DNA from: Stenotrophomonas terrae
GTDB taxonomy: Bacteria > Pseudomonadota > Gammaproteobacteria > Xanthomonadales > Xanthomonadaceae
DNA length: 64,000 bases
Assembly (NCBI RefSeq): GCF_001431465.1
Contig: NZ_LDJJ01000017.1
Coordinates: forward strand, 62,001-126,000
Direction: 5' to 3'
The notes under the pieces are model-generated. The model worked only from the letters and a program-made list of their open reading frames with translations. It was not told the DNA's origin and did no database searches. The position numbers and the translations under genes are program-made. This document shows positions 36,674 to 43,773 of this stretch, piece after piece. Each line of letters opens with the position of its first letter. Position 1 is the stretch's first letter.

Positions 36674-37767
36674 GCATCGATTACAGGCCGGTCACCGCCG
36701 CACCGCATTCGGGTATCGCCCGGCAGGTGCTGGCGCTTGAGCAGGCGTTGCTGGCCGAAGGCTGCGAGCTGCTGCGTTTCAGCATGGCGCCGGAAGGGCA
36801 TCCGCACCGGCAGCTGGCCATCTGCCCGCCTGCGACGCCGGCCAGCGCCGGCCTGCATCGACCACGTTGGCGCCTGGCCTTCGAGCTGGGCTTCCTGCCG
36901 GGCGCATTGCGGCAGCACGGCGTCGATCTGTATATCGCCACCGCCAATAGTGGTTTGCCGCTGCGCCGTCCGCCGACATTGCGCAGGCAGGTGCTGTTGC
37001 TGCACGACGTGTTCCAGCTGACCTTGCCCGGCCGTCATGCCAGCTGGTTGCACGGACGTGTCTATGGCGCCATGGACCGCTTTCTGATCGGGCACGCAGT
37101 GCGCGGCGCCGATGCGATCTGGACGCCGTCGCAGTTCAGCGCTGCCGCGCTTGCACGGTTGTATCCGCAGGCGGCGCAACGTACCTCGGTGCTGCCCAAT
37201 GCGGTACTGCCGTTGGCGGCACCCAGTCCGGTACCCGATCCGGCGTTGCCCGCGCGCTACTGGCTGGTAGTGGGCACGCGCGAGCCGCGCAAGAACATCG
37301 CGTTCCTGCTGCAGCAGTGGAGCGCGCTGCGCGAGGAAGGCCAGGCATTGCCGGATCTCGTACTGATTGGTGAACCTGCCGATGTCCCTGCACAACTGGC
37401 GGCACTGGCAGGCTTGCATTGGCGCAGCGGGCTGAGTGATGCACAGCTGTCGCGGCTGTATCACGATGCCGAACGCCTGCTGCACCCGGCGACCGCGGAA
37501 GGATTCGGTTTGCCGGTGATCGAGGCATTGAGTTGCGGCACACCGGTTGCGGTTGCCACCGGCAGCGCGCTGGATGAAATCACGCCGGCACAGGCGCTGC
37601 GGTTTGATCCGCGGGACGCGGCTGTACTGCGCCGCGCGTTGCTGGCTGCGGCAGCGGGGCGCGCTGAGCAGGAAACCGCTGGCGCCCTGATGTTGGCCGC
37701 ACAGCGCTACAGCGCCGGCCCCTATCAACAACGGGTGGCACAACTGCTGCAGGAGGCGTGGCGATGA
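36664..37767 (+). CDS. Glycosyltransferase family 4
   Basis: A 367-residue GT-B enzyme starting at ATG 36664 inside the end of the preceding gene. MRIGIDYRPV and SGIARQVLAL open the fold; VGTREPRKNIAFLLQ and the E-x7-E motif EGFGLPVIE with LSCGTPVAV are canonical GT4 signatures (mannosyl- or glucosyltransferase group). Fourth glycosyltransferase of the operon. Confidence 0.9.
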   Translation: MRIGIDYRPVTAAPHSGIARQVLALEQALLAEGCELLRFSMAPEGHPHRQLAICPPATPASAGLHRPRWRLAFELGFLPGALRQHGVDLYIATANSGLPLRRPPTLRRQVLLLHDVFQLTLPGRHASWLHGRVYGAMDRFLIGHAVRGADAIWTPSQFSAAALARLYPQAAQRTSVLPNAVLPLAAPSPVPDPALPARYWLVVGTREPRKNIAFLLQQWSALREEGQALPDLVLIGEPADVPAQLAALAGLHWRSGLSDAQLSRLYHDAERLLHPATAEGFGLPVIEALSCGTPVAVATGSALDEITPAQALRFDPRDAAVLRRALLAAAAGRAEQETAGALMLAAQRYSAGPYQQRVAQLLQEAWR

Positions 37768-39161
37768 GGCTGGGCACGACTGTCGCCGTGCTGTGCGGCC
37801 TGCTGTTCGGCAGCCTGCTGCTGTTCCTGCCGCCGTCGAAGTTTTTCGTGGTATTGGCGGGGCTGCCGGCGGCCTTGGTGGTGTTGCGTTGGCCGATGGT
37901 GGGGCTGTCGCTGTTCGCGCTGGTGGCCACCTTCATGCCGTTCAGCACGTTGCAGGTGGGCTTCCGCTTCACCCTGGCCGAGGCGATGCTTGGGCTGACC
38001 TGGGCGGGGGTTGCGCTGCAGTTGTTCTTCCAGCGGCTGGAGCGGCCGCAGTGGGGCGGCGTCGAGCGCGGCTTGCTGTTGTTGATGGTGTTCAGTGTGC
38101 TGCCATTTCTGGTTGGCCAGGTGATGGTGGTGGCCGATGGCAATGGACCGGTCAACTGGGTGCGCTGGTTGGCCAACCTGTCGCCGCTGCTGCTGGCACC
38201 GCTGATGTTGTCGCAGGAGAAACAGCGCGAACAACTGGTGGTGATGCTGCTGTTGGGTAACCTGGCCATGTTGCTGCTGTCGTTGGGGATGTTCGTAAAA
38301 TCACGCAGCGCGCTGGACATGATTCCGATACTCGAGAAGATGCACTACGCGCACCCAGAGGCGTTGCTGGATATTTTCAGTGCCGAGAACGCGCGCCTGG
38401 GCTCGCCCTGGGTTCACCCCAACCTGACCGGCGGTGCGATGGCGATGTTCGTGCCACTGGCAGCCTTCTATGGCCTCTACCAGCACGGCTGGCGGCGCGC
38501 GCTGGGCGCGACAGTGGCCGTGCTCGGTTGTGCGGCTCTGCTGTTGAGTAGTTCGCGTGGCGCCATCCTGGCCATCGGCCTGATGCTGCTGTGGCTGTCC
38601 TGGCTGCGGGTTCCCTATGCGCGCGCGATGGTCATGGCCGGCATCATCCTCGGTGGAGTGCTGGCGCTGACCTATGCGCCGCTGCAGGACCGTCTGGCGA
38701 CGATGTTCTCATCGGACAATGCCAGTACCGAGGTGCGTGTGGATGAGTACAAGCGTTTCCCCGAGGCGGTGGCGCGGTATCCCTTGGGCATCGGCTTCCG
38801 CACCGAACCGCCGGTGCCGGGCAGTGGTCTGCTCGGCATCTCCAATCTGTGGCTGTACTACATGTACAAGTTGGGAGCGCTGGGCATGCTGCTGTATTGC
38901 GTGGTGACCTGGCGTTGGTGGCGACAGGTACGGCCGCGCGGCAGGGTGCTCACGGTGGATGGACGCAACGGGCTGTGGATGGGCTGCACCACCGGCCTGG
39001 TAGCGGCCTTGCTGACCGGCCTGATCGATCACTATTACAGTTTCACCATGGTGCTGGTGGCCTTGTTCTGGCTGCTGATGGGGCTGGGCCTGCAGAGTGC
39101 AGCCGCGGTGCCCTCCGGTACCCCTGGCCAGCCTTTGTCGAGTTTGAGGGAGCAGCAATGA
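37764..39161 (+). CDS. O-antigen ligase/polymerase family membrane protein (Wzy-like)
   Basis: A 465-residue polytopic inner-membrane protein with about ten to twelve hydrophobic segments and a large periplasmic loop (~residues 195-235, starting near HYAHPEALLDIFSAENARLG). AGGAGG lies eight bases before ATG 37764. The SSSRGAILAIGLMLLWLSWL segment matches the Wzy_C (O-antigen ligase) signature. In this setting it is the likely polymerase joining repeat units in the periplasm. Confidence 0.87.
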   Translation: MRLGTTVAVLCGLLFGSLLLFLPPSKFFVVLAGLPAALVVLRWPMVGLSLFALVATFMPFSTLQVGFRFTLAEAMLGLTWAGVALQLFFQRLERPQWGGVERGLLLLMVFSVLPFLVGQVMVVADGNGPVNWVRWLANLSPLLLAPLMLSQEKQREQLVVMLLLGNLAMLLLSLGMFVKSRSALDMIPILEKMHYAHPEALLDIFSAENARLGSPWVHPNLTGGAMAMFVPLAAFYGLYQHGWRRALGATVAVLGCAALLLSSSRGAILAIGLMLLWLSWLRVPYARAMVMAGIILGGVLALTYAPLQDRLATMFSSDNASTEVRVDEYKRFPEAVARYPLGIGFRTEPPVPGSGLLGISNLWLYYMYKLGALGMLLYCVVTWRWWRQVRPRGRVLTVDGRNGLWMGCTTGLVAALLTGLIDHYYSFTMVLVALFWLLMGLGLQSAAAVPSGTPGQPLSSLREQQ

Positions 39162-39979
39162 GACACCGGGTTTTTCATTCCATGGATCTGCGCGCACGGC
39201 TGGGCGACTACGCGGCCCGCATGCAGGTGACGCCGGCCGCGTTGGCCGAGGCCTACGACTGGTTGTTGGCCAACGAGGGCGCATTCGAGGAAGCCAGCGG
39301 TGATCAGGTACGGGTATCGATCTGCTCGGTGGATATCGAATGGAAGCTGCAGCATCCACTGGGCAAGCAGCTCTACCACGTGCTGAAAACCGAGGTTCCT
39401 GCGCAGCTGGTGCCGCGCTATGGCATCAACTGGCCGACTTTCAAGGACCGCTGCCTGCGTCTATGGGAGCAGGTCTACAACATCGCCATCAACAAGGTGC
39501 CGTTCCATTGGGTGCGGCTGACCTGGCTGCGCATCGGCGGGGCGAAGATCGGTGAGGGCTCCACGATATGGCGTAACACCGAAGTGCTGGGCGTCAATAG
39601 TCTGGTGATCGGCAAGGACAGTGTGATTGCCTGGCATTGCCAGATCGATGCCCGTGCCGGGCTGCGCATCGGTGACCATGTTGCAATCGCTTCGCACGTG
39701 TTGATCATTGCTGGCTCACACGACCTGACCGCACCGGAGTTCTGGTCGGTTTCCGCGCCCATCGTCATCGAAGACTACGTGTGGATTGCCAGCCGCGCGC
39801 TGATCGCGCATGGCGCGCACCTTGGCCGTGGCTGCGTGATCACCGCCAATACCGTGGTGGCCAAGGAAGTGCCGCCCTACAAGATCATTGGCGGCACCGG
39901 TGCAAAACCAATGGGTGAGCGGCCGCACAACCTGTCCTACCGGGTGGGTGGCAAGAACATTCTGACGCTGCTGCACTGA
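39158..39979 (+). CDS. Hexapeptide-repeat acyltransferase (WcaF-like)
   Basis: A 273-residue protein. GGGAGC precedes ATG 39158, and the frame overlaps wzy by four bases. The N-terminal ~110 residues are a domain I do not recognise. The C-terminal half is a left-handed beta helix: IGEGSTIW, IGKDSVIAWHCQIDA, IGDHVAIASHVLIIAGSHD (with the His-containing catalytic loop) and LGRGCVITANTVVAKEVPPY. It probably O-acetylates a sugar of the repeat unit in the cytoplasm. Confidence 0.87.
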   Translation: MRHRVFHSMDLRARLGDYAARMQVTPAALAEAYDWLLANEGAFEEASGDQVRVSICSVDIEWKLQHPLGKQLYHVLKTEVPAQLVPRYGINWPTFKDRCLRLWEQVYNIAINKVPFHWVRLTWLRIGGAKIGEGSTIWRNTEVLGVNSLVIGKDSVIAWHCQIDARAGLRIGDHVAIASHVLIIAGSHDLTAPEFWSVSAPIVIEDYVWIASRALIAHGAHLGRGCVITANTVVAKEVPPYKIIGGTGAKPMGERPHNLSYRVGGKNILTLLH

Positions 39980-39981
39980 GC

Positions 39982-41424
39982 ATGTTCCGCACCACGCTCT
40001 GGTTGACGGTGGTGACGGTAGCCGGGCTTGCGCTCGGCTTCGGCCGCGAATGGCTGCTGGTCGATGCCTGGGGCGCAGGTGCACGTACCGATGGTTTTCT
40101 GGTGGCGCTGTTCCTGCCCGAAGCCATCCGCATGACCTTGGCCGCGGGCCTGTTGTCCTCGGCCGCGCTGCCGCTGTATCAGCAGCTGGATGTGGAGCGC
40201 CGCAGCGGGTGGGTTTCCACCCAGGTAGCGAGTGTGTTGCTGACCGGTGTTCTGTTCAGCGTGGTATTGGCGGTGGCTGCAGGCCTGTGGGTCAAGTTGA
40301 TAGGCCCGGGGCTGGCGCCTGCAGCGCAGCACACGGCCGCATCCAGTTTGTTGGTGCTGTCCTGCGTGGTACCGATGCTGTTGTTGCATGCCTTGGCAGC
40401 GGCGGTGGGCCAGGCCCAACAACGTTTTCTGGTGGCCGGTCTCGGCTCGTTCCTCTATAACCTGCCGCCGGTGCTGCTGTTGCTGCAGCAGCGGGGGGCA
40501 AGCGATGAGCGCAGTCTTTCATGGGCGTTCGTTGCCGGTGCCGCACTGATGCTGTTGTCGGTGTTGCCGCTGCTGTGGCGCGGTGGCTGGCGGCCGTGGC
40601 GCTGGTACTGGCAGCGGCGCGATGCTGCCGATCTGTACGCCAGGCTGGGGCCACTGCTTGCCAGCGCCGGTGCCAGCCAGGGGCTCGTGCTTGTCGAGCG
40701 CATCTGCGCCTCTTTCCTTGGCGAAGGTGCCATCACCCTGGTCAACCTGGCGCGCAAGCTGGTCAACCTGCCCTTGGTTGCACTGATGAGTCTCAACCAG
40801 GTTGTGCTGGCGCGCATGGCGCAGTTGGGTGAAGACCTCGCCGCGCGGCGTGCTGCATTGCGGCTGGGTCTGCTGCTGACGGCGGCAATGACCATTCCTG
40901 CTGCCGCCGGCATGATCGGCAGTGCGCCGTCACTGGTCGAGGTGCTGCTGCCTTCGGGTATGCAGCACGGGCCGTTGCCGATGCTGCTGGCATGGTTTGC
41001 ATGCGTGATTGTCTTCGGTGCATGGAATGCCCTGCTCGCGCGCTATGCCTATGCCATCGGCAACACTGTCTTGCCGATGCGCTATGAGTTGGCAGGCAGC
41101 GCGGTCAATGCCTTGGCACTGGCGGTGGTGCCGGCGGTGACCGGTATCGCCGGCATTGCCTGGGCTGCGTTGGCCGGATGTTTGGTGACTGCCGTACTGT
41201 TCCTGCGACGCTACGCGCTGCTGGGCGATCCATTGATGCGGCGATTGCCGGCAATGGCGATGCTGGCGCTGGCAGGGGCGGTGCCGCTGTTCCTGATTCT
41301 ACCGGGGCAGTGGCTGCAGATTTCCGCCGCTTCGCTGTATGCGCTCGCGTGGCTGCTGTTGCTGGGCAGCTGGTGTCTACGCGTCGCGCGCGCGCCGACG
41401 GCTGTCGCTGCGGAGATGAATTGA
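39982..41424 (+). CDS. MurJ/MviN-type lipid-linked oligosaccharide flippase (Wzx)
   Basis: A 480-residue polytopic membrane protein with 12-14 hydrophobic segments. The opening TVAGLALGFGREWLLVDAWG and GARTDGFLVALFLPEAIRM follow the MurJ pattern. As last gene of the operon it is the likely flippase of the lipid-linked repeat unit; another MurJ should exist elsewhere for peptidoglycan. The gene begins two bases after the acyltransferase. Confidence 0.88.
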   Translation: MFRTTLWLTVVTVAGLALGFGREWLLVDAWGAGARTDGFLVALFLPEAIRMTLAAGLLSSAALPLYQQLDVERRSGWVSTQVASVLLTGVLFSVVLAVAAGLWVKLIGPGLAPAAQHTAASSLLVLSCVVPMLLLHALAAAVGQAQQRFLVAGLGSFLYNLPPVLLLLQQRGASDERSLSWAFVAGAALMLLSVLPLLWRGGWRPWRWYWQRRDAADLYARLGPLLASAGASQGLVLVERICASFLGEGAITLVNLARKLVNLPLVALMSLNQVVLARMAQLGEDLAARRAALRLGLLLTAAMTIPAAAGMIGSAPSLVEVLLPSGMQHGPLPMLLAWFACVIVFGAWNALLARYAYAIGNTVLPMRYELAGSAVNALALAVVPAVTGIAGIAWAALAGCLVTAVLFLRRYALLGDPLMRRLPAMAMLALAGAVPLFLILPGQWLQISAASLYALAWLLLLGSWCLRVARAPTAVAAEMN

Positions 41425-41544
41425 GTTGGCTGTTTGAACAGCGAGCGTTGACGTTCATGCAACGGGTTAGAACCGCGAGTTCTGTATACCCATCCGGCTG
41501 TGGCGGATCCTGCTTCGCAGCTTGAACGGGTGACCGTAACCGTA

Positions 41545-41574
41545 AACAGCCACGGCGCACTCGCCGTAGCTGTT
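41545..41574. terminator. Bidirectional hairpin between the exopolysaccharide operon and the pilin-like gene
   Basis: AACAGC-x-ACGGCG pairs with CGCCGT-x-GCTGTT around a 4-nt loop. It lies between two convergent stop codons. The T runs on both sides are weak. Confidence 0.55.
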
Positions 41575-41588
41575 CTGAAGTTTTCCGG

Positions 41589-41954
41589 TTACAGGTAGGT
41601 AATCTGCACCAGATAGCCGCTGTTGCTCATTGACTGTGCCGCCAGCCGGTACTGGGTTGAGAACAGTCGCTGCTGGGCCTGCGGCAACGGTGCCATCAAC
41701 GTGGTTGCGGCTTGCAGATCGGTGGCCGGGCCGACCGGTACAGTACTGCCGGTATCCAGGGTTTTCACACTGATGGCGGCACCCTGGGTTGCACGCGGGC
41801 AGTCATCCAGGCGAAGCCGCTGCGCTTCAACTTCAAGTGCGGTCGCGCAGCCGGGGCTGGTGATCCGGCCGCTGAACTGCACCGTACCTTCACCGGCATG
41901 AGCCAGTGCGCTGGTCGAAACAAGTGCCACGCCAAGCAGGACAGAAAGCTTCAT
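41589..41954 (-). CDS. Small pilin-like secreted protein
   Basis: A 121-residue protein with a Sec signal peptide (MKLSVLLGVALVSTSALAHA), followed by GTVQFSGRITSPGCATA, the usual opening of type 1 pilin subunits. The two cysteines, Cys36 and Cys52, are only 16 residues apart, where pilins normally have about 40 between them, and the protein is about 60 residues shorter than the pilin encoded opposite. The C-terminus YLVQITYL resembles the last pilin strand. It is transcribed divergently from the fimbrial operon. It could be a minor subunit, an assembly terminator or a degenerate pilin. Confidence 0.7.
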   Translation of the reverse strand: MKLSVLLGVALVSTSALAHAGEGTVQFSGRITSPGCATALEVEAQRLRLDDCPRATQGAAISVKTLDTGSTVPVGPATDLQAATTLMAPLPQAQQRLFSTQYRLAAQSMSNSGYLVQITYL

Positions 41955-42384
41955 GGCTGCGCTCCGCGATGTGGGGCCTTCAGTAGGCGCCTGCGCCTGG
42001 TGATGCAGAAGAGGCAGATCGCCGTTCTGCCCGCTGCGATCACGCGAAGAAAGTGAACTTCATCAAGGCGCGATTTTCCCGTGCCATGAGGGCCCACTTT
42101 TTTATCGGCTGTCCGTGAGTTTCCCGGGCCCAATCAGTGGAATTGGCCAGGTCTTTCCCATCAATCGATATGCGGAAGTTGCTGACATCTGCGTCTAAGC
42201 ACAACTGCGGTGTCAATTCGCAAGTTTTGTGGATTACATCACGTTATTAGTTGATAACTTTCGGCCCCGGGATCTGACAAGTGGCCGCCGAGTTCTCGCC
42301 TGGTTGTAGAACGGGTGGAGTGTCGCTCTGCGCTGTCTTGCTTCCCTCCGCACTCTCTCCAATCAATAGGGCAAGGTAAAAGCA
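41955..42384. other. 430-bp divergent intergenic region of the fimbrial locus
   Basis: No protein gene is visible. It carries the promoters of the pilin-like gene (minus strand) and the fimbrial operon (plus strand), is more AT-rich between 42100 and 42260, and holds the CRP/Clp-like site at 42228-42243. Confidence 0.6.
42228..42243. promoter_or_regulatory. CRP/Clp-like operator upstream of the fimbrial operon
   Basis: TGTGG-N6-TCACG, flanked by T-rich sequence and TTATT, matches the CRP-family consensus at 8 of 10 conserved positions with correct spacing. It lies about 142 bp upstream of the pilin start. The sequence TCACGTTATT is shared with the operator of the exopolysaccharide operon. 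Confidence 0.5.
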
Positions 42385-42924
42385 ATGCGCACCGTCAATC
42401 TCTATGCAGCACTCCTAATCGCGGCTGTTCCGTTCGCTTCACACGCGGCGGATGGCACTATCACCTTCAATGGTGAGATCACCGACAAGACCTGCACCAT
42501 CGCCAGTCCGCAGGGCAAGGATTTCACCGTAACCCTGCCTACTGTGTCGACGAGTGCGCTTTCAGCTGCAGGCCAGGTTGCCGGCCGCACCCCGTTCTCG
42601 ATGAGCCTGAGCCAGTGCAGTGCCGGTGATGTAGCTACGTATTTCGAGCCTGGCGCGACCATCGATATCAGCAGCGGCCGGCTCAACAATGTTGCCACCG
42701 CCAATGCCGCCAGCGCGGTGAAGCTTCAGTTGCTGGGCGACAACAGTCTGTTCATTCCGGTAGTGGCTGCGGGTGCCGGTGCCTCCCAGGCAAATTCGCA
42801 GACGGTTACGGTGGATGGTGCTGGCTCGGCCAACCTCAACTACTTCGTCGAGTACTACGCCACCGGCGCAGCAACCCCGGGCGAAGTCTCCAGCAGCGTG
42901 AAGTACACGATCATCTATAACTGA
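42385..42924 (+). CDS. Major fimbrial subunit (type 1 pilin, SMF-1-like)
   Basis: A 179-residue pilin. Signal peptide residues 1-21; the mature protein begins ADGTITFNGEITDKTC. Cys37 and Cys78 form the standard disulfide, and the C-terminal strand SVKYTIIYN has the alternating pattern recognised by the chaperone. It resembles the SMF-1 pilin of S. maltophilia, which builds thin adhesive fimbriae. First gene of the operon, followed by a hairpin (42940-42966) and then the chaperone. Confidence 0.92.
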   Translation: MRTVNLYAALLIAAVPFASHAADGTITFNGEITDKTCTIASPQGKDFTVTLPTVSTSALSAAGQVAGRTPFSMSLSQCSAGDVATYFEPGATIDISSGRLNNVATANAASAVKLQLLGDNSLFIPVVAAGAGASQANSQTVTVDGAGSANLNYFVEYYATGAATPGEVSSSVKYTIIYN

Positions 42925-42939
42925 TCAACGCTGTCCTTG

Positions 42940-42966
42940 CCCTCGGTCGGTGCTGCTGACCGGGGG
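42940..42966 (+). promoter_or_regulatory. Hairpin in the pilin-chaperone gap
   Basis: A 9-bp stem (CCCTCGGTC / GACCGGGGG, one GU pair) with a 9-nt loop and no T run. In fimbrial operons such hairpins often keep pilin mRNA more abundant than the downstream part; that role is inferred here. Confidence 0.5.
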
Positions 42967-42995
42967 ATGTTGCACGCACGCATGTAGTGACTGTG

Positions 42996-43718
42996 ATGAA
43001 ACCCATTCTTATCAAGACGCTGTTGGCGACAGCGTTGATGCTCTCGTGCGGATCGCACGCAATTGCCAGTGTGGTGATTGGAGGTACGCGCGTCATCTAT
43101 CCGGCGCAATCGCGCGAGATCACGGTGCAGCTCAGCAATATCGGTGAAGCACCTTCGCTGGTTCAGGCGTGGATCGATAGTGGCGACCCTGAGCAGACTG
43201 CCGAGAACGCCGACGCCCCTTTCATGCTGACGCCGCCCATTGCACGGGTTGAACCGGGCAGGAACCAGGCGCTGCGGGTGATGTTTGCGGGTTCAGGATT
43301 GCCGACGGACCGTGAGTCCTTGTATTGGTTGAACGTGCTCGACATGGCGCCTTCGCCAAAAAATGGTGACGAGACGCAGAACTACCTGCAGGTCGCTTTC
43401 CGCTCACGCGTGAAGTTGTTCTACAGACCCGAAGGCCTGCCGGGGACCGCCAACGAAGCGCCAACGAAATTGCGTTGGAGTCGTTCGGGCACTCAGTTGC
43501 ATGTGGACAATCCCACGCCGTACTACGTCACCTTTGCCGAGATCCATGCGCTTTCAAATGGCGCAAGCAAGCTGGTTGATGACAAGGGAAAGATGGTCGG
43601 TCCCGAACAGCAGTTGTCCTTGGATGTTGGTCAAAGCGTTGAGCAGGTGCGTTTCATAACCATCAATGATTATGGCGGACGGGTCGAAGCGACCGTCGAT
43701 CTGGGAACCGGTAACTGA
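42996..43718 (+). CDS. Periplasmic fimbrial chaperone (PapD family)
   Basis: A 240-residue chaperone. I use ATG 42996; GTG 42987 is in frame. The signal peptide ends around residue 24. VIGGTRVIYPAQSREITVQL is the first strand of the PapD fold, followed by FMLTPPIARVEPGRNQALRV and the second-domain hallmark NPTPYYVTFAEI. It caps pilin subunits by donor-strand complementation and delivers them to the usher. Confidence 0.94.
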   Translation: MKPILIKTLLATALMLSCGSHAIASVVIGGTRVIYPAQSREITVQLSNIGEAPSLVQAWIDSGDPEQTAENADAPFMLTPPIARVEPGRNQALRVMFAGSGLPTDRESLYWLNVLDMAPSPKNGDETQNYLQVAFRSRVKLFYRPEGLPGTANEAPTKLRWSRSGTQLHVDNPTPYYVTFAEIHALSNGASKLVDDKGKMVGPEQQLSLDVGQSVEQVRFITINDYGGRVEATVDLGTGN

Positions 43719-43773
43719 GCCGCATTGGATGCTGCGGCCGCTGGGCGCTGCAATCGTTCTGAAGGAACTCGGT

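Noticed and set aside
27832-41424. Naming the exopolysaccharide cluster gum
   Set aside because: The initiator, exporter and co-polymerase resemble GumD, GumB and GumC, but order, hydrolase, flippase type and missing pyruvyl transferase do not match.
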